Source: Acidovorax soli
GTDB lineage: Bacteria > Pseudomonadota > Gammaproteobacteria > Burkholderiales > Burkholderiaceae_C
DNA length: 64,000 nt
Direction of reading: 5' to 3'
NCBI RefSeq assembly: GCF_900107605.1
Contig: NZ_FNQJ01000014.1
Coordinates: 21,685 to 85,684 of the forward strand
Part shown: positions 55,265-64,000 of the stretch, in pieces
Layout of the letters: each line of letters starts with the position of its first letter
Position numbering within the stretch: position 1 is the stretch's first letter
Notes under the pieces: model-generated
What the model saw: the letters and a program-made list of their open reading frames with translations, nothing else
The model's database searches: none
What the model was told of the DNA's origin: nothing
Program-made: the position numbers and the translations under genes

Positions 55265-56395
55265 TCAGTTCAGAGGCGTCTTCTTGCCGTCCTTGTACAC
55301 GTACAGGGTGATGGCGGGGTTCTTCATTTCACCGTTGGGCTCAAATGCGATCGTGGAGGTTACGCCCTTATATTGCGACTTGAGCAATTCAGGGGTATAG
55401 ACCTTGGGGTCCACCGAGTTGGCACGCTTCATGGCGTCCACGATCAAGTGCGTGGCGTCATAGGTGTAGGGGCTATAGACCTGGAACTGGCCTGGATACT
55501 TGGCATCGTACTTGGCCTTCCATGCCTTGCCGCCGGGCATCTTGTCGAGTGACGCACCGCCTTCGGCACACACCACATTGGACAGCGTCTTGGCACCGGC
55601 AGCCAGCTTGGCGATTTCGGAGGTACAGATACCGTCACCACCGAAATATTTCACGTTGCCCATGCCCAATTGCTCCATCTGGCGCAGCATCGGGCCGCCC
55701 TGGGGATCCATGCCGCCGAAGAAGATCGCATCAGGATTTTTGGACTTGATAGCCGTCAGGATGGCCATGAAATCGGTGGCCTTGTCGGTTGTGAACTGCT
55801 CGTCCACCACCTTCATGCCCTTTTCTGCAGCCACCTTCTTGAACACGTTGGCCACACCCTGGCCATACGCCGTGCGATCATCAATGATGGCGACGGTCTT
55901 GAGCTTGAGCGTGTCAGCCGCGTAGAAAGCCAGTCCAGCCCCCAAGGCATTGTCGTTGGCAATGATACGGAATGTGGTCTTGTAACCAGGCTTCGTGAGG
56001 TTGGGGTTGGTGGCTGCACCCGTGACATGGGGAATGCCACAGTCGTTGTAGACCTTGGACGCAGGAATGGTTGTGCCGGAGTTCAGGTGACCCACGACGC
56101 CAGCCACCTTGGCATCGCACAACTTCTGTGCAGCCGCCGTGCCCTGCTTGGGGTCCGCTGCATCGTCTTCGGCTTGCAACTCGAACTTGATCTTCTTGCC
56201 ACCGATGGTGATGCCCTGAGCGTTCAACTCTTCGATGGCCATGCGCGCGCCATTTTCGTTGTCCTTGCCATAGTGGGCTTGCGCGCCGGAAACCGGAGCC
56301 ACATGGCCGATCTTGACCACTTGCTCTTGTGCAGAGGCCATACCAGCAACAGCCGCGATAGCAGCAACAGCGGTCAGTTTCAACTTCAATTGCAT
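55265..56395 (-). CDS. Branched-chain amino-acid ABC transporter binding protein
   Basis: The 376-residue periplasmic protein of the LivJ/LivK group has signal peptide MQLKLKLTAVAAIAAVAGMA (cleavage SA-QE). The Leu/Ile/Val-type fold includes VKIGHVAPVSGAQAHYGKDN, HLNSGTTIPASKVY and VFFGGMDPQGGPML-like FFGGMDPQGG. GGAGATTAAT precedes ATG 56395. There are no Liv permease or ATPase genes beside it, so it works with distant partners. Confidence 0.93.
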   Translation of the reverse strand: MQLKLKLTAVAAIAAVAGMASAQEQVVKIGHVAPVSGAQAHYGKDNENGARMAIEELNAQGITIGGKKIKFELQAEDDAADPKQGTAAAQKLCDAKVAGVVGHLNSGTTIPASKVYNDCGIPHVTGAATNPNLTKPGYKTTFRIIANDNALGAGLAFYAADTLKLKTVAIIDDRTAYGQGVANVFKKVAAEKGMKVVDEQFTTDKATDFMAILTAIKSKNPDAIFFGGMDPQGGPMLRQMEQLGMGNVKYFGGDGICTSEIAKLAAGAKTLSNVVCAEGGASLDKMPGGKAWKAKYDAKYPGQFQVYSPYTYDATHLIVDAMKRANSVDPKVYTPELLKSQYKGVTSTIAFEPNGEMKNPAITLYVYKDGKKTPLN

Positions 56396-56526
56396 ATTAA
56401 TCTCCAGTAAAGATAAACGCTGAGAATAGTTCTTGTGTCTCAACGCAGGTGAACATATCGCAATTTACGGGCCAGATCACTAGGGAACACGCGTAAATGC
56501 ACGGGAAACCACAGGGAGTTACCCTG

Positions 56527-56991
56527 TCATCTCCCCGGCTGCGGCGAAGCACCGCCAGCCAATTCGTCGGCCACTGCTTCATAGACCGCATGCCGTACCA
56601 CCGATTCAATCTCTTCCCGAAGGCGGGGCAGCACGGAGCGTGTCTGCTCCTGTATCACCAGGGCAATCGCTTCACGCAACCGCTGATCCAGCACCCCATC
56701 GACGCGCTGCATCACTCGGTGCACCATGTACTCTTCCATGCCCGGCGGCACGGGTGGTACCGGACGGGGGGATGACTGGATGGGCCGGGCACCGTAATTA
56801 CCCGCCGCATTCCTGTCCAACGTCTGCACAGGCGCCACAGGAGGCAAAACCCCGAACTGGGGCGACGGTGCGGGTTTCGCAATGGTGGGTTCGACCGCCA
56901 GAGGCACTGAAACGGGGAGCATGTCCACCCCCTGTACCACTTCAGTGAGGGTTGGCACAAAACGAGGGAGTGACTTGGGAGGAAGAGGCAT
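56527..56991 (-). CDS. Hypothetical Pro-rich protein after holC
   Basis: A 154-residue protein with a Pro/Val-rich N-terminal half (PVPPVPPG). The predicted helical C-terminus has MVHRVMQRVDGVLDQRLREA and RLREEIESVVRHAVYEAVAD. It is coupled to holC by a TGATG overlap. Small proteins like this follow holC in Comamonadaceae; the function is unknown. Confidence 0.75.
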   Translation of the reverse strand: MPLPPKSLPRFVPTLTEVVQGVDMLPVSVPLAVEPTIAKPAPSPQFGVLPPVAPVQTLDRNAAGNYGARPIQSSPRPVPPVPPGMEEYMVHRVMQRVDGVLDQRLREAIALVIQEQTRSVLPRLREEIESVVRHAVYEAVADELAGGASPQPGR

Positions 56992-57425
56992 CAGTCAGCT
57001 TTCGAGACCAGATCATGGCGGGTGATGGAATACCCTCGCGATGCATAGTGGCGCCAGCGGGTTCGCGCTCCACGCCGGTCCGCTTCATCCGTGGCACTCA
57101 CCACTTCGACCAAACGCGCAAAGCTACCAAACCCTTCAGGGACTTCACCTCCCATGTTGAGCAGCATCTCTTGATGCGGCGCTTGCCGCGCATCCAGAGC
57201 GAGCACCACGGGGGAGAAACGCAAAAGCTCGTCCCCAGCATCGCTGCGGCAATGCGCCAGAAAATCCTGCGGCATCATGTTCCAGAGCATTCCGTCCAGT
57301 TCCGCCAGAATGTCCGCAGGACCGGTGATCAAGAGCCGCACGCCACTGCGTTGCGCCTTGCGTGCAAACCGGCACGCGTAGACCAGTTTGTCAGGCGTAT
57401 TGAAGTGGAAAGCTATTTCAGTCAT
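56991..57425 (-). CDS. holC: DNA polymerase III chi subunit
   Basis: The 144-residue clamp-loader accessory protein links the replisome to SSB. It begins MTEIAFHFNTPDKLVYACRF and has HCRSDAGDELLRFSPVVLAL. ATG 57425 is 7 bases after pepA. The pepA-holC order is conserved in betaproteobacteria. Confidence 0.92.
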   Translation of the reverse strand: MTEIAFHFNTPDKLVYACRFARKAQRSGVRLLITGPADILAELDGMLWNMMPQDFLAHCRSDAGDELLRFSPVVLALDARQAPHQEMLLNMGGEVPEGFGSFARLVEVVSATDEADRRGARTRWRHYASRGYSITRHDLVSKAD

Positions 57426-57432
57426 ACCGATC

Positions 57433-58950
57433 TCAGTCGGGCTTTGAGCGGCCCTTGCGCTTTGCCGGCTGCGCGGGTGCACCCTCTTTCTTCGCATTCT
57501 GCGCAGACAACTGCTGCGCATGGCCCAGCAGGTAATGCACCAGCAATCCTACCGGCCGGCCAGTGGCGCCCTTTGCGGCCCCCCCTTTCCATGCGGTTCC
57601 GGCAATGTCGAGGTGCGCCCACGGAAGCTCTCCCACGAAACGCTGCAGGAACTTGGCAGCAGTGATAGAGCCACCTGCCCGCCCCGCCACATTGCCCATG
57701 TCCGCGAAATTGCTCTTCAAGCCCTCGGCGTAGTCCTCGTCCAGCGGCATGCGCCAGCAAAGGTCCTCAGCCGTCTCCCCGGCCGAAGCAAGGGCTGCGG
57801 CAAGTGCGTCGTTGTTGGAAAAGAGTCCACTGCGCACGCCTCCCAAAGCAATCACACAGGCCCCGGTCAAGGTGGCGATGTCCACCAACGCCGCAGGCTT
57901 GAAACGCGCTGCGTAGGTCAATACATCACACAGAACCAACCGACCTTCCGCGTCTGTATTCAACACCTCGATGGTCTGACCGCTCATGCTGGAAACAACG
58001 TCACCGGGTTTCACAGCCCGACCATCCGGCATGTTCTCACAGGCGGGAATGAGGCCGACCACATTGATCGCAGGTTGCAATTCTCCAAGTGCGCGAAACA
58101 CGCCGAGCACACTCGCTGCGCCACACATGTCGAACTTCATTTCATCCATTTCGGCAGCAGGCTTGATGGAAATGCCGCCGGTATCAAAAGTGATGCCCTT
58201 ACCCACCAACACCACCGGTGCCTCGGCCTTGCCCGCACCGCTGTATCGCAGCTCGATCAACCGCAGCGGCTCCTCCGAACCTTGCGCGACAGCGATGAAT
58301 GCACCCATGCCCAGACGGGCCACGTCGTTGGGGCCATGCACTTTGCACTGGATGCGGGGTTGCCCCGCAAGGGACTTGGCGGCTTCGGCCAAAAGACTCG
58401 GCGTTGCGTGGTTGGCCGGACGGTTCCCCCATTCCCTGGCAAATTCCACGCCCCCCACCAGCCCAACCCCTTGCGCAAAAGCCTCGCGAACCGCCTCTGC
58501 ACGGGGGACACCGATCACCACCCGGTTCAAGGTGCGCGCTTGCGCCTTGGACTTGGTGGTGGTGTAGACATAACTGGCATCCGCCACTGCCTGCACGGCA
58601 GCGCATACCCCACCTGCCTGGGCATCCCCAGCAAAGCAAACCACGGCACGCTTGACCTGGGGCAACCTGAAACTTGCGGCGATGGCCTGCAGCGCCAGAC
58701 GAACGGCGCGGGCCGAGCCATTGCCAGCCCCCAGCAAAACGACGCGACGCGCGCTCAAGGCCGGTGCCAGATAGAGTTGCAGGCTCTTTCCTGCTTTGGT
58801 ATCGAGATCGCCACATTTGAGCGCATGGTCCACGAGCACCGACAAGGCATCCCGTCCCGGCCTGAAGCCCTCGGGGACCAATACGACCAGGAGATCGCAT
58901 TTTTCGGTTGCCGCTGCTGGCAGCGCCAGCGTCTTCAGATCAAAGTTCAT
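57433..58950 (-). CDS. pepA: Leucyl aminopeptidase
   Basis: The 505-residue M17 metallo-aminopeptidase removes N-terminal amino acids from peptides. Metal and catalytic motifs VGKGITFDTGGISIKP (near 250-265), DEMKFDMCGAA and the signature NTDAEGRL (near 343-350) are intact. Only 23 bases separate its start from the divergent lptF, so promoters must overlap coding DNA. Confidence 0.95.
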   Translation of the reverse strand: MNFDLKTLALPAAATEKCDLLVVLVPEGFRPGRDALSVLVDHALKCGDLDTKAGKSLQLYLAPALSARRVVLLGAGNGSARAVRLALQAIAASFRLPQVKRAVVCFAGDAQAGGVCAAVQAVADASYVYTTTKSKAQARTLNRVVIGVPRAEAVREAFAQGVGLVGGVEFAREWGNRPANHATPSLLAEAAKSLAGQPRIQCKVHGPNDVARLGMGAFIAVAQGSEEPLRLIELRYSGAGKAEAPVVLVGKGITFDTGGISIKPAAEMDEMKFDMCGAASVLGVFRALGELQPAINVVGLIPACENMPDGRAVKPGDVVSSMSGQTIEVLNTDAEGRLVLCDVLTYAARFKPAALVDIATLTGACVIALGGVRSGLFSNNDALAAALASAGETAEDLCWRMPLDEDYAEGLKSNFADMGNVAGRAGGSITAAKFLQRFVGELPWAHLDIAGTAWKGGAAKGATGRPVGLLVHYLLGHAQQLSAQNAKKEGAPAQPAKRKGRSKPD

Positions 58951-58973
58951 AATCGCTGTTTTCCTTCGAGCCA

Positions 58974-60071
58974 ATGTTATTCGATTCATCCATTCGCAAA
59001 GAACTGGCGCGCAGCTTTGGGGCGACGCTCGTCGTGCTGGTGACCGTGGTCATGACCATGATGCTGATCCGTACCCTGGGCCAGGCGTCGCGCGGCAGCG
59101 TCAATCCTTCCGACGTCATGCTGGTCATGGGTTTCACGGTGCTGGGGCAGCTCCCCACCATTCTCAGCCTGAGCCTTTTCATGGCCGTGGTGAGCGTGCT
59201 GTCACGCATGTACCGGGACAGCGAAATGGTCATCTGGTTCTCAGCCGGCCAGGGTCTGGTGAGTCTGCTTCGCCCCTTGCTGCGCTTCGCGTGGCCTGTG
59301 ATGGCGGTCATTGCCATCCTGTCCTTGGGCGTGTGGCCCTGGGCCAATGCGCAGATACAGGAACTCAAGACCCGGTATGAACAACGCAGCGACATCGACC
59401 GCATCGCACCAGGTGAGTTTCAGGAATCCGCCAACGGCACCCGGGTGTTCTTTATCGACAAGGACAGCCCGGACACACAGGTAGGTAACAATATTTTCAT
59501 CGCTACCAGCAACGGCACCAAGGAGTCGGTGACATCCGCCCGCAGTGCCCGACTGGAGGTACGCGCTGGCGAACGTTTTGCGCTGCTCAGCCAGGGGCAG
59601 CGGCTGGAATCCGCCACGGACCAACATGGCCTGAAGATCAGCGAGTTCGCCGAATACGGCACGCGCATAGGGTCGGCCTCCAGCACCTCAACAGAACAGC
59701 TCGCTGTCAAAACCCGCACCACGCATGAGTTATTGATGGAATCGACGATTCCCGCCTATCAGGCAGAACTGGGCTGGAGGCTGGGACTCGCGCTGGCAGC
59801 AATCAATTTTGTGATTCTGGGCCTGGCGCTGGCCAGCGTGAACCCGCGCGCCGGGCGCAGCGGAAGCCTGATGTTTGCCCTGTTCGCCTTCGTTGTTTAC
59901 TTCAACCTCATGACGCTGGGACAGAGCTGGGTGGGAGCAGGAAAGTTGAGCCTGTCAGCCTTTATGTTTTTCCTGCACGGTGGCACTCTCGTTCTCGCCC
60001 TGATCATTTTGGCCGTAAGGCACAACCGCTGGACATTGCGGCGCCTACAGCCTGCACGGAGGATCCCATGA
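58974..60071 (+). CDS. lptF: LPS export permease LptF
   Basis: The 365-residue inner-membrane subunit of the LptB2FG ABC transporter extracts LPS for transport. Six helices flank a periplasmic jellyroll domain: three N-terminal (about 17-36, 49-79, 93-115), three C-terminal (about 270-290, 300-320, 330-350). MLFDSSIRKELARSFGATL matches the LptF start. It overlaps lptG by 4 bases (ATGA). Confidence 0.93.
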   Translation: MLFDSSIRKELARSFGATLVVLVTVVMTMMLIRTLGQASRGSVNPSDVMLVMGFTVLGQLPTILSLSLFMAVVSVLSRMYRDSEMVIWFSAGQGLVSLLRPLLRFAWPVMAVIAILSLGVWPWANAQIQELKTRYEQRSDIDRIAPGEFQESANGTRVFFIDKDSPDTQVGNNIFIATSNGTKESVTSARSARLEVRAGERFALLSQGQRLESATDQHGLKISEFAEYGTRIGSASSTSTEQLAVKTRTTHELLMESTIPAYQAELGWRLGLALAAINFVILGLALASVNPRAGRSGSLMFALFAFVVYFNLMTLGQSWVGAGKLSLSAFMFFLHGGTLVLALIILAVRHNRWTLRRLQPARRIP

Positions 60072-61183
60072 AGGTACTTCGCCGCTTCATTCATCGCGAA
60101 GCCCTCCTTGCCGTGGGATTTGTGACCCTGGGTTTCCTGGCGCTGTTTTTTTTCTTCGATCTGGTGGACGAACTGCGCTGGGTTGAACGGGCGGGGCCTG
60201 ACGGCTACCAACTGTCTCATGCGCTGCTCTTTGTCGCCCTGAGCATTCCCAGTCATCTGTATGAGCTACTCCCGATTACCGTACTCATCGGGACTATTTT
60301 CGTGATGGCGCGGCTGGCGCAAAGCTCTGAATTCACCATCATGCGCACGAGTGGCTTGGGTCCCTGGCAAGCGTTGCGCACGTTGCTGACACTCGGGGGA
60401 TTTTTCGTGCTGCTGACGTTTGCCGTGGGTGATTACATTTCTCCCCTGACCGAACGGACAGCGCAGCTCATCAAAGTACGCCACCTGGGCCGATTGACCT
60501 CTGGCGCAACCGGCGCCTGGCTCAAGGAACGCCAACAAGAGCATTCCTATGCAGTGAACGTGCGCGCATTGGCGCCAGATGGCGGCATGATGGGCGTGCG
60601 CATTTTTGAGTTTGATGAGAAGGGGCAGCTGGCGTCGCAGACCTATGCGGAAACTGGACGCTTCACGTCGCCTGGGCACAAGGGAAGCTGGGAGTTACAT
60701 CAGGTGCGGCGCAGCAGCTTTGTACTTCAAGGCGGTGAAGAAGCCCGTGTTGAACACTTACAGGCACCGATGCTGCAATGGCCGACTCGCATCAGCGCGG
60801 ATATGGTTGCTGCTTCGCTGCTCAAACCTGACCGCATGGCCACGTTTGATCTCTTCCAATATATCCGGCATCTTGATGCCAATGGCCAGTCTGCCCAACG
60901 CTATGAAATCGAGTTCTGGCGCAAGGTTTTTTACCCATTGAGTTGCCTGGTGATGGTGGTGCTGGCATTGCCTTTTGCCTACTTGCACTTTCGTGCGGGC
61001 GGCATCGCAGCTTATGTGTTTGGCGGAGTGATGGCGGGCATCAGCTTCTTCCTGCTCAACAATGTTTTTGGCTACGCAGGCAATCTACAAAATTGGTCGC
61101 CGTGGCTCACTGCGGCTGCTCCGGGAATGATTTACTCCTTGTTGTCGCTTGCAGCCTTTGGGTGGCTTGTATTGCGACGCTGA
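60068..61183 (+). CDS. lptG: LPS export permease LptG
   Basis: The 371-residue partner of LptF has the same topology. N-terminal helices are VGFVTLGFLALFFFFDLVDEL and HLYELLPITVLIGTIF. C-terminal helices include PLSCLVMVVLALPFAYLHF. It is cotranscribed with lptF. Translation coupling follows from the ATGA overlap. Confidence 0.93.
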   Translation: MKVLRRFIHREALLAVGFVTLGFLALFFFFDLVDELRWVERAGPDGYQLSHALLFVALSIPSHLYELLPITVLIGTIFVMARLAQSSEFTIMRTSGLGPWQALRTLLTLGGFFVLLTFAVGDYISPLTERTAQLIKVRHLGRLTSGATGAWLKERQQEHSYAVNVRALAPDGGMMGVRIFEFDEKGQLASQTYAETGRFTSPGHKGSWELHQVRRSSFVLQGGEEARVEHLQAPMLQWPTRISADMVAASLLKPDRMATFDLFQYIRHLDANGQSAQRYEIEFWRKVFYPLSCLVMVVLALPFAYLHFRAGGIAAYVFGGVMAGISFFLLNNVFGYAGNLQNWSPWLTAAAPGMIYSLLSLAAFGWLVLRR

Positions 61184-61202
61184 CCTTTGCGCCGCACGTT
61201 GT

Positions 61203-61595
61203 ATGTTCCGAAAATCACCTGCCATCGTTCTCTTTTCGCATGGTTCACGCGATCCACTATGGCGCGCTCCCATCGAGGCTGTTGCCGCGCGCATTGGCTC
61301 GCAGCACCCTGAAATGCTGGTGCAATGCGCCTATCTTGAGCTTTGCGAACCCACATTGGCACAGGCTGCCGACCTACTCGCGCAACAAGGGGCGACCCAT
61401 ATCACGGTGGTACCCATGTTTCTGGGCACCGGCAAGCATGCACGCGAAGACTTGCCCGTGCTGGTGGAGCAACTGCGCTTGCGCCACACGTCAGTGCACT
61501 TCGCGGTGCAGGGTGCAATTGGTGAAGACAACCGTATGACAGCCCTGATGGCCGAGATTGCTTGCGACACTTCGGCAACCACACCATCCCTTTAG
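61203..61595 (+). CDS. CbiX/SirB-like chelatase family protein
   Basis: A 130-residue short CbiX-type domain: IVLFSHGSRDPLWRAP with catalytic His near 12, then VPMFLGTGKHAREDLP with a second His near 77. Short forms act as cobalt or iron chelatases in corrinoid or sirohaem synthesis. cysB follows by 43 bases, which fits sirohaem for sulfite reduction. Confidence 0.9.
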   Translation: MFRKSPAIVLFSHGSRDPLWRAPIEAVAARIGSQHPEMLVQCAYLELCEPTLAQAADLLAQQGATHITVVPMFLGTGKHAREDLPVLVEQLRLRHTSVHFAVQGAIGEDNRMTALMAEIACDTSATTPSL

Positions 61596-61638
61596 ACAAA
61601 TGCAGCATAATGATGCGACTTTTTAGGCTGCATCTGAT

Positions 61639-62580
61639 ATGAATCTGCACCAATTTCGATTTGTTCAAGAGGCCGCGCGCCGCAACCTCAATCTGACCGA
61701 AGCCGCCAAAGCCCTGCACACATCCCAACCGGGTGTGTCCAAGGCGATCATTGAGTTGGAAGAGGAACTGGGGATCGACATCTTTGCGCGCCATGGCAAG
61801 CGGCTCAAGCGCATTACAGAGCCAGGCCAGCATGTCCTCAAAAGTATAGAAGTCATCATGCGTGAGGTGGGAAACTTGAAGCGCATTGGCGAGCAGTTCA
61901 GTGCGCAAGACAGTGGAACGCTGTCTATCGCAACAACCCACACCCAGGCTCGCTATGTACTGCCCGTACCAGTAGCGCGGCTGCGAGAGGCGTACCCCAA
62001 AGTCAACATCAGCCTGCACCAGACCACGCCTGACCAGGTCGCCCGCATGGTCATTGATGAAGTGGCAGAAATCGGCATGGCCACCGAGTCGCTGGCCGAC
62101 TATCCCGAATTGGTGACCCTGCCCTGCTATGAATGGCAACATGTATTGGTGCTTCCCCCCAACCATTCGTTGATCCATAAAGAACGCATTGGCCTGGATG
62201 ACATAGCCCATGAACCACTCATTACATACCACCCCACATTCACAGGTCGGGGCAAGATTGATCTGGCTTTTGCAACCAGGCGCCTGCAGCCTCGCATTGC
62301 ACTGGAAGCCATAGACTCAGACGTGATCAAGACTTATGTCCGGCTAGGCCTGGGCATAGGCATCGTGGCAGAAATGGCCATGCGTGACGACCCGGTGGGT
62401 GATCTGGTGGTACGCCCCGTGGGACATCTTTTCGGTCAAAGCGTAGCACGCGTGGCTTTTAAGCGCGGCGCCTATTTACGCAACTTTGTCTATAAATTCG
62501 CCGAACTGCTCAGTGACCGTCTGAGTCGCGAATTGATTGCCCGCGCCATGACCGGGCATGTCAACGATTACGAGCTCTGA
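61639..62580 (+). CDS. cysB: CysB-type LysR regulator
   Basis: The 313-residue regulator of cysteine and sulfate genes opens MNLHQFRFVQEAARRNLNLT, then TSQPGVSKAIIELEEELGID (HTH about 18-60). The effector domain has ATTHTQARYVLP (Thr100-102 region), which binds acetylserine or sulfate in relatives. The preceding gene may supply sirohaem-pathway chelatase. Confidence 0.93.
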   Translation: MNLHQFRFVQEAARRNLNLTEAAKALHTSQPGVSKAIIELEEELGIDIFARHGKRLKRITEPGQHVLKSIEVIMREVGNLKRIGEQFSAQDSGTLSIATTHTQARYVLPVPVARLREAYPKVNISLHQTTPDQVARMVIDEVAEIGMATESLADYPELVTLPCYEWQHVLVLPPNHSLIHKERIGLDDIAHEPLITYHPTFTGRGKIDLAFATRRLQPRIALEAIDSDVIKTYVRLGLGIGIVAEMAMRDDPVGDLVVRPVGHLFGQSVARVAFKRGAYLRNFVYKFAELLSDRLSRELIARAMTGHVNDYEL

Positions 62581-62627
62581 TCAGTCGGCAGAGTTTTCCA
62601 AGCCTCCATCTCGTCCGCCCTCTCCCC

Positions 62628-63800
62628 ATGACAAACACGCTGCAGAAATCGCTCACCCCCACATTTCCGAGCAAGCTGCCCCACGTTGGCACCACCATTT
62701 TTACCGTCATGTCGGCATTGGCCGCGGAGCATGGTGCGGTTAACCTGGGCCAGGGGTTTCCTGATTTTGAATGTGATCCTGCCTTGGTAAACGCTGTGAC
62801 CCAAGCCATGAAGAATGGCCACAACCAGTACCCGCCGATGCCTGGCATTTCTGCGTTGCGCGAAGCAGTTGCTCTAAAAATTGAAGCACTGCATGGCCGA
62901 AAATATGATCCAACCACGGAAATAACCATCACGGCAGGAGCCACTCAGGCGATCTTCACAGCCATTCTTGCCATCGTGCATGCGGGCGATGAAGTCATCG
63001 TGCTCGACCCCTGCTATGACAGCTACGCGCCCAATATTGAATTGGCGGGTGGCACCGTTGTTCGCGTACCTCTTACCCCAGGGACTTTTCGCCCTGACTT
63101 TGATCGCATCGGCGCAGCAATCACACCACGTACCCGCGCACTCATCATCAACAGCCCGCACAACCCGAGCGCCACCATCTGGAGTGCCGCGGATATGCAA
63201 AAACTACAGGATCTGCTGGCGCCCACCAACATCCTGCTCATCAGCGACGAAGTCTACGAACATATGGTTTTCGATGGCGCCGAGCACCAGAGCGCTGCCC
63301 GTTTTCCGGGGCTTGCATCTCGCGCGTTTGTCGTATCGAGTTTTGGGAAAACTTTCCATGTCACAGGATGGAAGGTCGGAGCTGTCGCCGCACCCGCATC
63401 GCTCACTGCCGAATTCCGCAAAGTGCACCAATTCAATGTGTTCACCGTCAATACTCCGATGCAACATGGATTGGCGGAGCATCTGAGAGATCCAGCACCT
63501 TATCTGCAACTGCCAGCTTTCTATCAGGCCAAACGCGATCTGTTCCGCCATGGACTGGAAGGCTCCCGCCTGAAACTGCTACCCAGTACGGGCAGCTATT
63601 TCCAGTGTGTCGACATTTCTGAAATAAGCACTCTTCCTGAGTCCGATTTTTGTCAATGGCTCACACGCGAAGTGGGTGTTGCAGCTATCCCTCTCTCAGC
63701 TTTCTATGGCGATAGTTTCAACCAAGGTGTGATCCGCTTCTGTTTTGCTAAAAACGATGCAACCCTGCGTGAAGCAATTACACGTTTACGAAAACTCTGA
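62628..63800 (+). CDS. Methionine aminotransferase (YbdL-like)
   Basis: The 390-residue fold-type I PLP enzyme resembles E. coli YbdL throughout: LPHVGTTIFTVMSALAAEHG, NLGQGFPDFE, TAGATQAIFTAI. The PLP lysine is in SSFGKTFHVTGWKVG (near 237). ISDEVYEHMVF is shared. It likely transaminates methionine or other hydrophobic/aromatic amino acids with 2-oxo acids. Sitting after cysB, it may belong to sulfur amino-acid metabolism. Confidence 0.92.
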   Translation: MTNTLQKSLTPTFPSKLPHVGTTIFTVMSALAAEHGAVNLGQGFPDFECDPALVNAVTQAMKNGHNQYPPMPGISALREAVALKIEALHGRKYDPTTEITITAGATQAIFTAILAIVHAGDEVIVLDPCYDSYAPNIELAGGTVVRVPLTPGTFRPDFDRIGAAITPRTRALIINSPHNPSATIWSAADMQKLQDLLAPTNILLISDEVYEHMVFDGAEHQSAARFPGLASRAFVVSSFGKTFHVTGWKVGAVAAPASLTAEFRKVHQFNVFTVNTPMQHGLAEHLRDPAPYLQLPAFYQAKRDLFRHGLEGSRLKLLPSTGSYFQCVDISEISTLPESDFCQWLTREVGVAAIPLSAFYGDSFNQGVIRFCFAKNDATLREAITRLRKL

Positions 63801-63888
63801 GAAGGTAGGCGGGATGGATTGTACGGTTGAAGGACGGACAGTTTCCCGCCTCCATAAGACACGCATATGTTTTCTGCCCCCAAGCAGA

Positions 63889-63919
63889 AACGCCCCACTC
63901 AAATGTTGAGCGGGGCGTT
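63889..63919 (-). terminator. Terminator of the rrn operon
   Basis: AACGCCCC-ACTCAA / TTGAGCGGGGCGTT, a 14-bp stem with one mismatch and a 3-base loop. It lies 15 bases past the 5S 3' end (minus strand). A second hairpin TCTGC/GCAGA follows at 63872-63889. Confidence 0.88.
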
Positions 63920-63933
63920 ACTGGGCTGTAAGA

Positions 63934-64000
63934 GCCTGACGATGACCTACTTTCACACGGGAACCCGCACTATCATCGGCGCAAAGTCGTTTCACTGTCC
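63934..64000 (-). rRNA. rrf: 5S ribosomal RNA, 3' part
   Basis: The complement ends in GTAGGTCATCGTCAGGC, with GTGTGAAAG and GCCGATGATAGTGCGGG before it, the usual betaproteobacterial 5S 3' half. The gene continues past the window edge. The 23S and 16S genes should lie beyond. Confidence 0.95.

Overview
The window is a chromosomal segment of a GC-rich betaproteobacterium, most likely in the family Comamonadaceae (Acidovorax or a close relative). I infer this from the protein sequences I recognise, from the lpxK / Trm112-like / kdsB / adk gene order, and from a dispersed palindromic repeat (core AGCGCTT, short loop, AAGCGCT) that I remember as abundant in that family. No database search was possible. 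Coding density is high, on both strands.

Layout. 0.2-10.3 kb (minus strand): smc, zipA, ligA, a patatin-like esterase and a bifunctional penicillin-binding protein. 10.3-11.8 kb: a PEP-CTERM protein behind a sigma-54-like promoter, then a 269-bp MITE-like element inserted into a copy of the palindromic repeat. 11.8-16.6 kb: two divergent c-di-GMP genes (CHASE-PAS-PAS-GGDEF-EAL and PAS-GAF-GGDEF). 16.7-22.5 kb: a CopD-like membrane protein and a MarR-controlled tripartite EmrAB/TolC-type efflux operon with a 33-bp dyad operator. 22.5-29.1 kb: a 3-hydroxybenzoate/gentisate degradation operon (3-hydroxybenzoate 6-hydroxylase, gentisate dioxygenase, fumarylpyruvate hydrolase, maleylpyruvate isomerase, tricarboxylate-type binding protein), divergent from marR and lysR regulators. 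29.3-34.0 kb: valine catabolism (mmsA, isobutyryl-CoA dehydrogenase, mmsB) with two small passenger genes.

34.0-39.7 kb is an accessory region. It holds a BrnT/BrnA toxin-antitoxin pair, a decayed tandem copy of mmsB, an AT-richer integron gene-cassette array without an integrase (three attC sites, four cassettes, one of them carrying a copy of the palindromic repeat), a GSU2403-type nucleotidyltransferase-fold gene, and a broken trpB relic.

39.7-47.4 kb: yggL, two unrelated NADP-isocitrate dehydrogenases side by side (dimeric and monomeric), a small Ala/Pro/Lys-rich secreted protein, a DUF192 protein, sodB and xseA. 47.7-51.7 kb: exbB, exbD, lpxK, a Trm112-like protein, kdsB and adk (energy transduction, lipid A/KDO synthesis, adenylate kinase). 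51.8-54.0 kb: asparaginase divergent from lexA, with two SOS boxes between them. 54.1-63.8 kb: a D-2-hydroxyacid dehydrogenase, a branched-chain amino-acid binding protein, pepA-holC-hypothetical (minus), lptF-lptG, cbiX-like, cysB and a YbdL-like methionine aminotransferase. The right edge is the 3' end of a 5S rRNA gene on the minus strand, so an rrn operon lies beyond it.

The most unusual material is the integrase-less cassette array, the MITE nested in a palindromic repeat, the decayed mmsB tandem copy, and apparent in-frame palindromic-repeat insertions in lpxK, xseA and the asparaginase gene.
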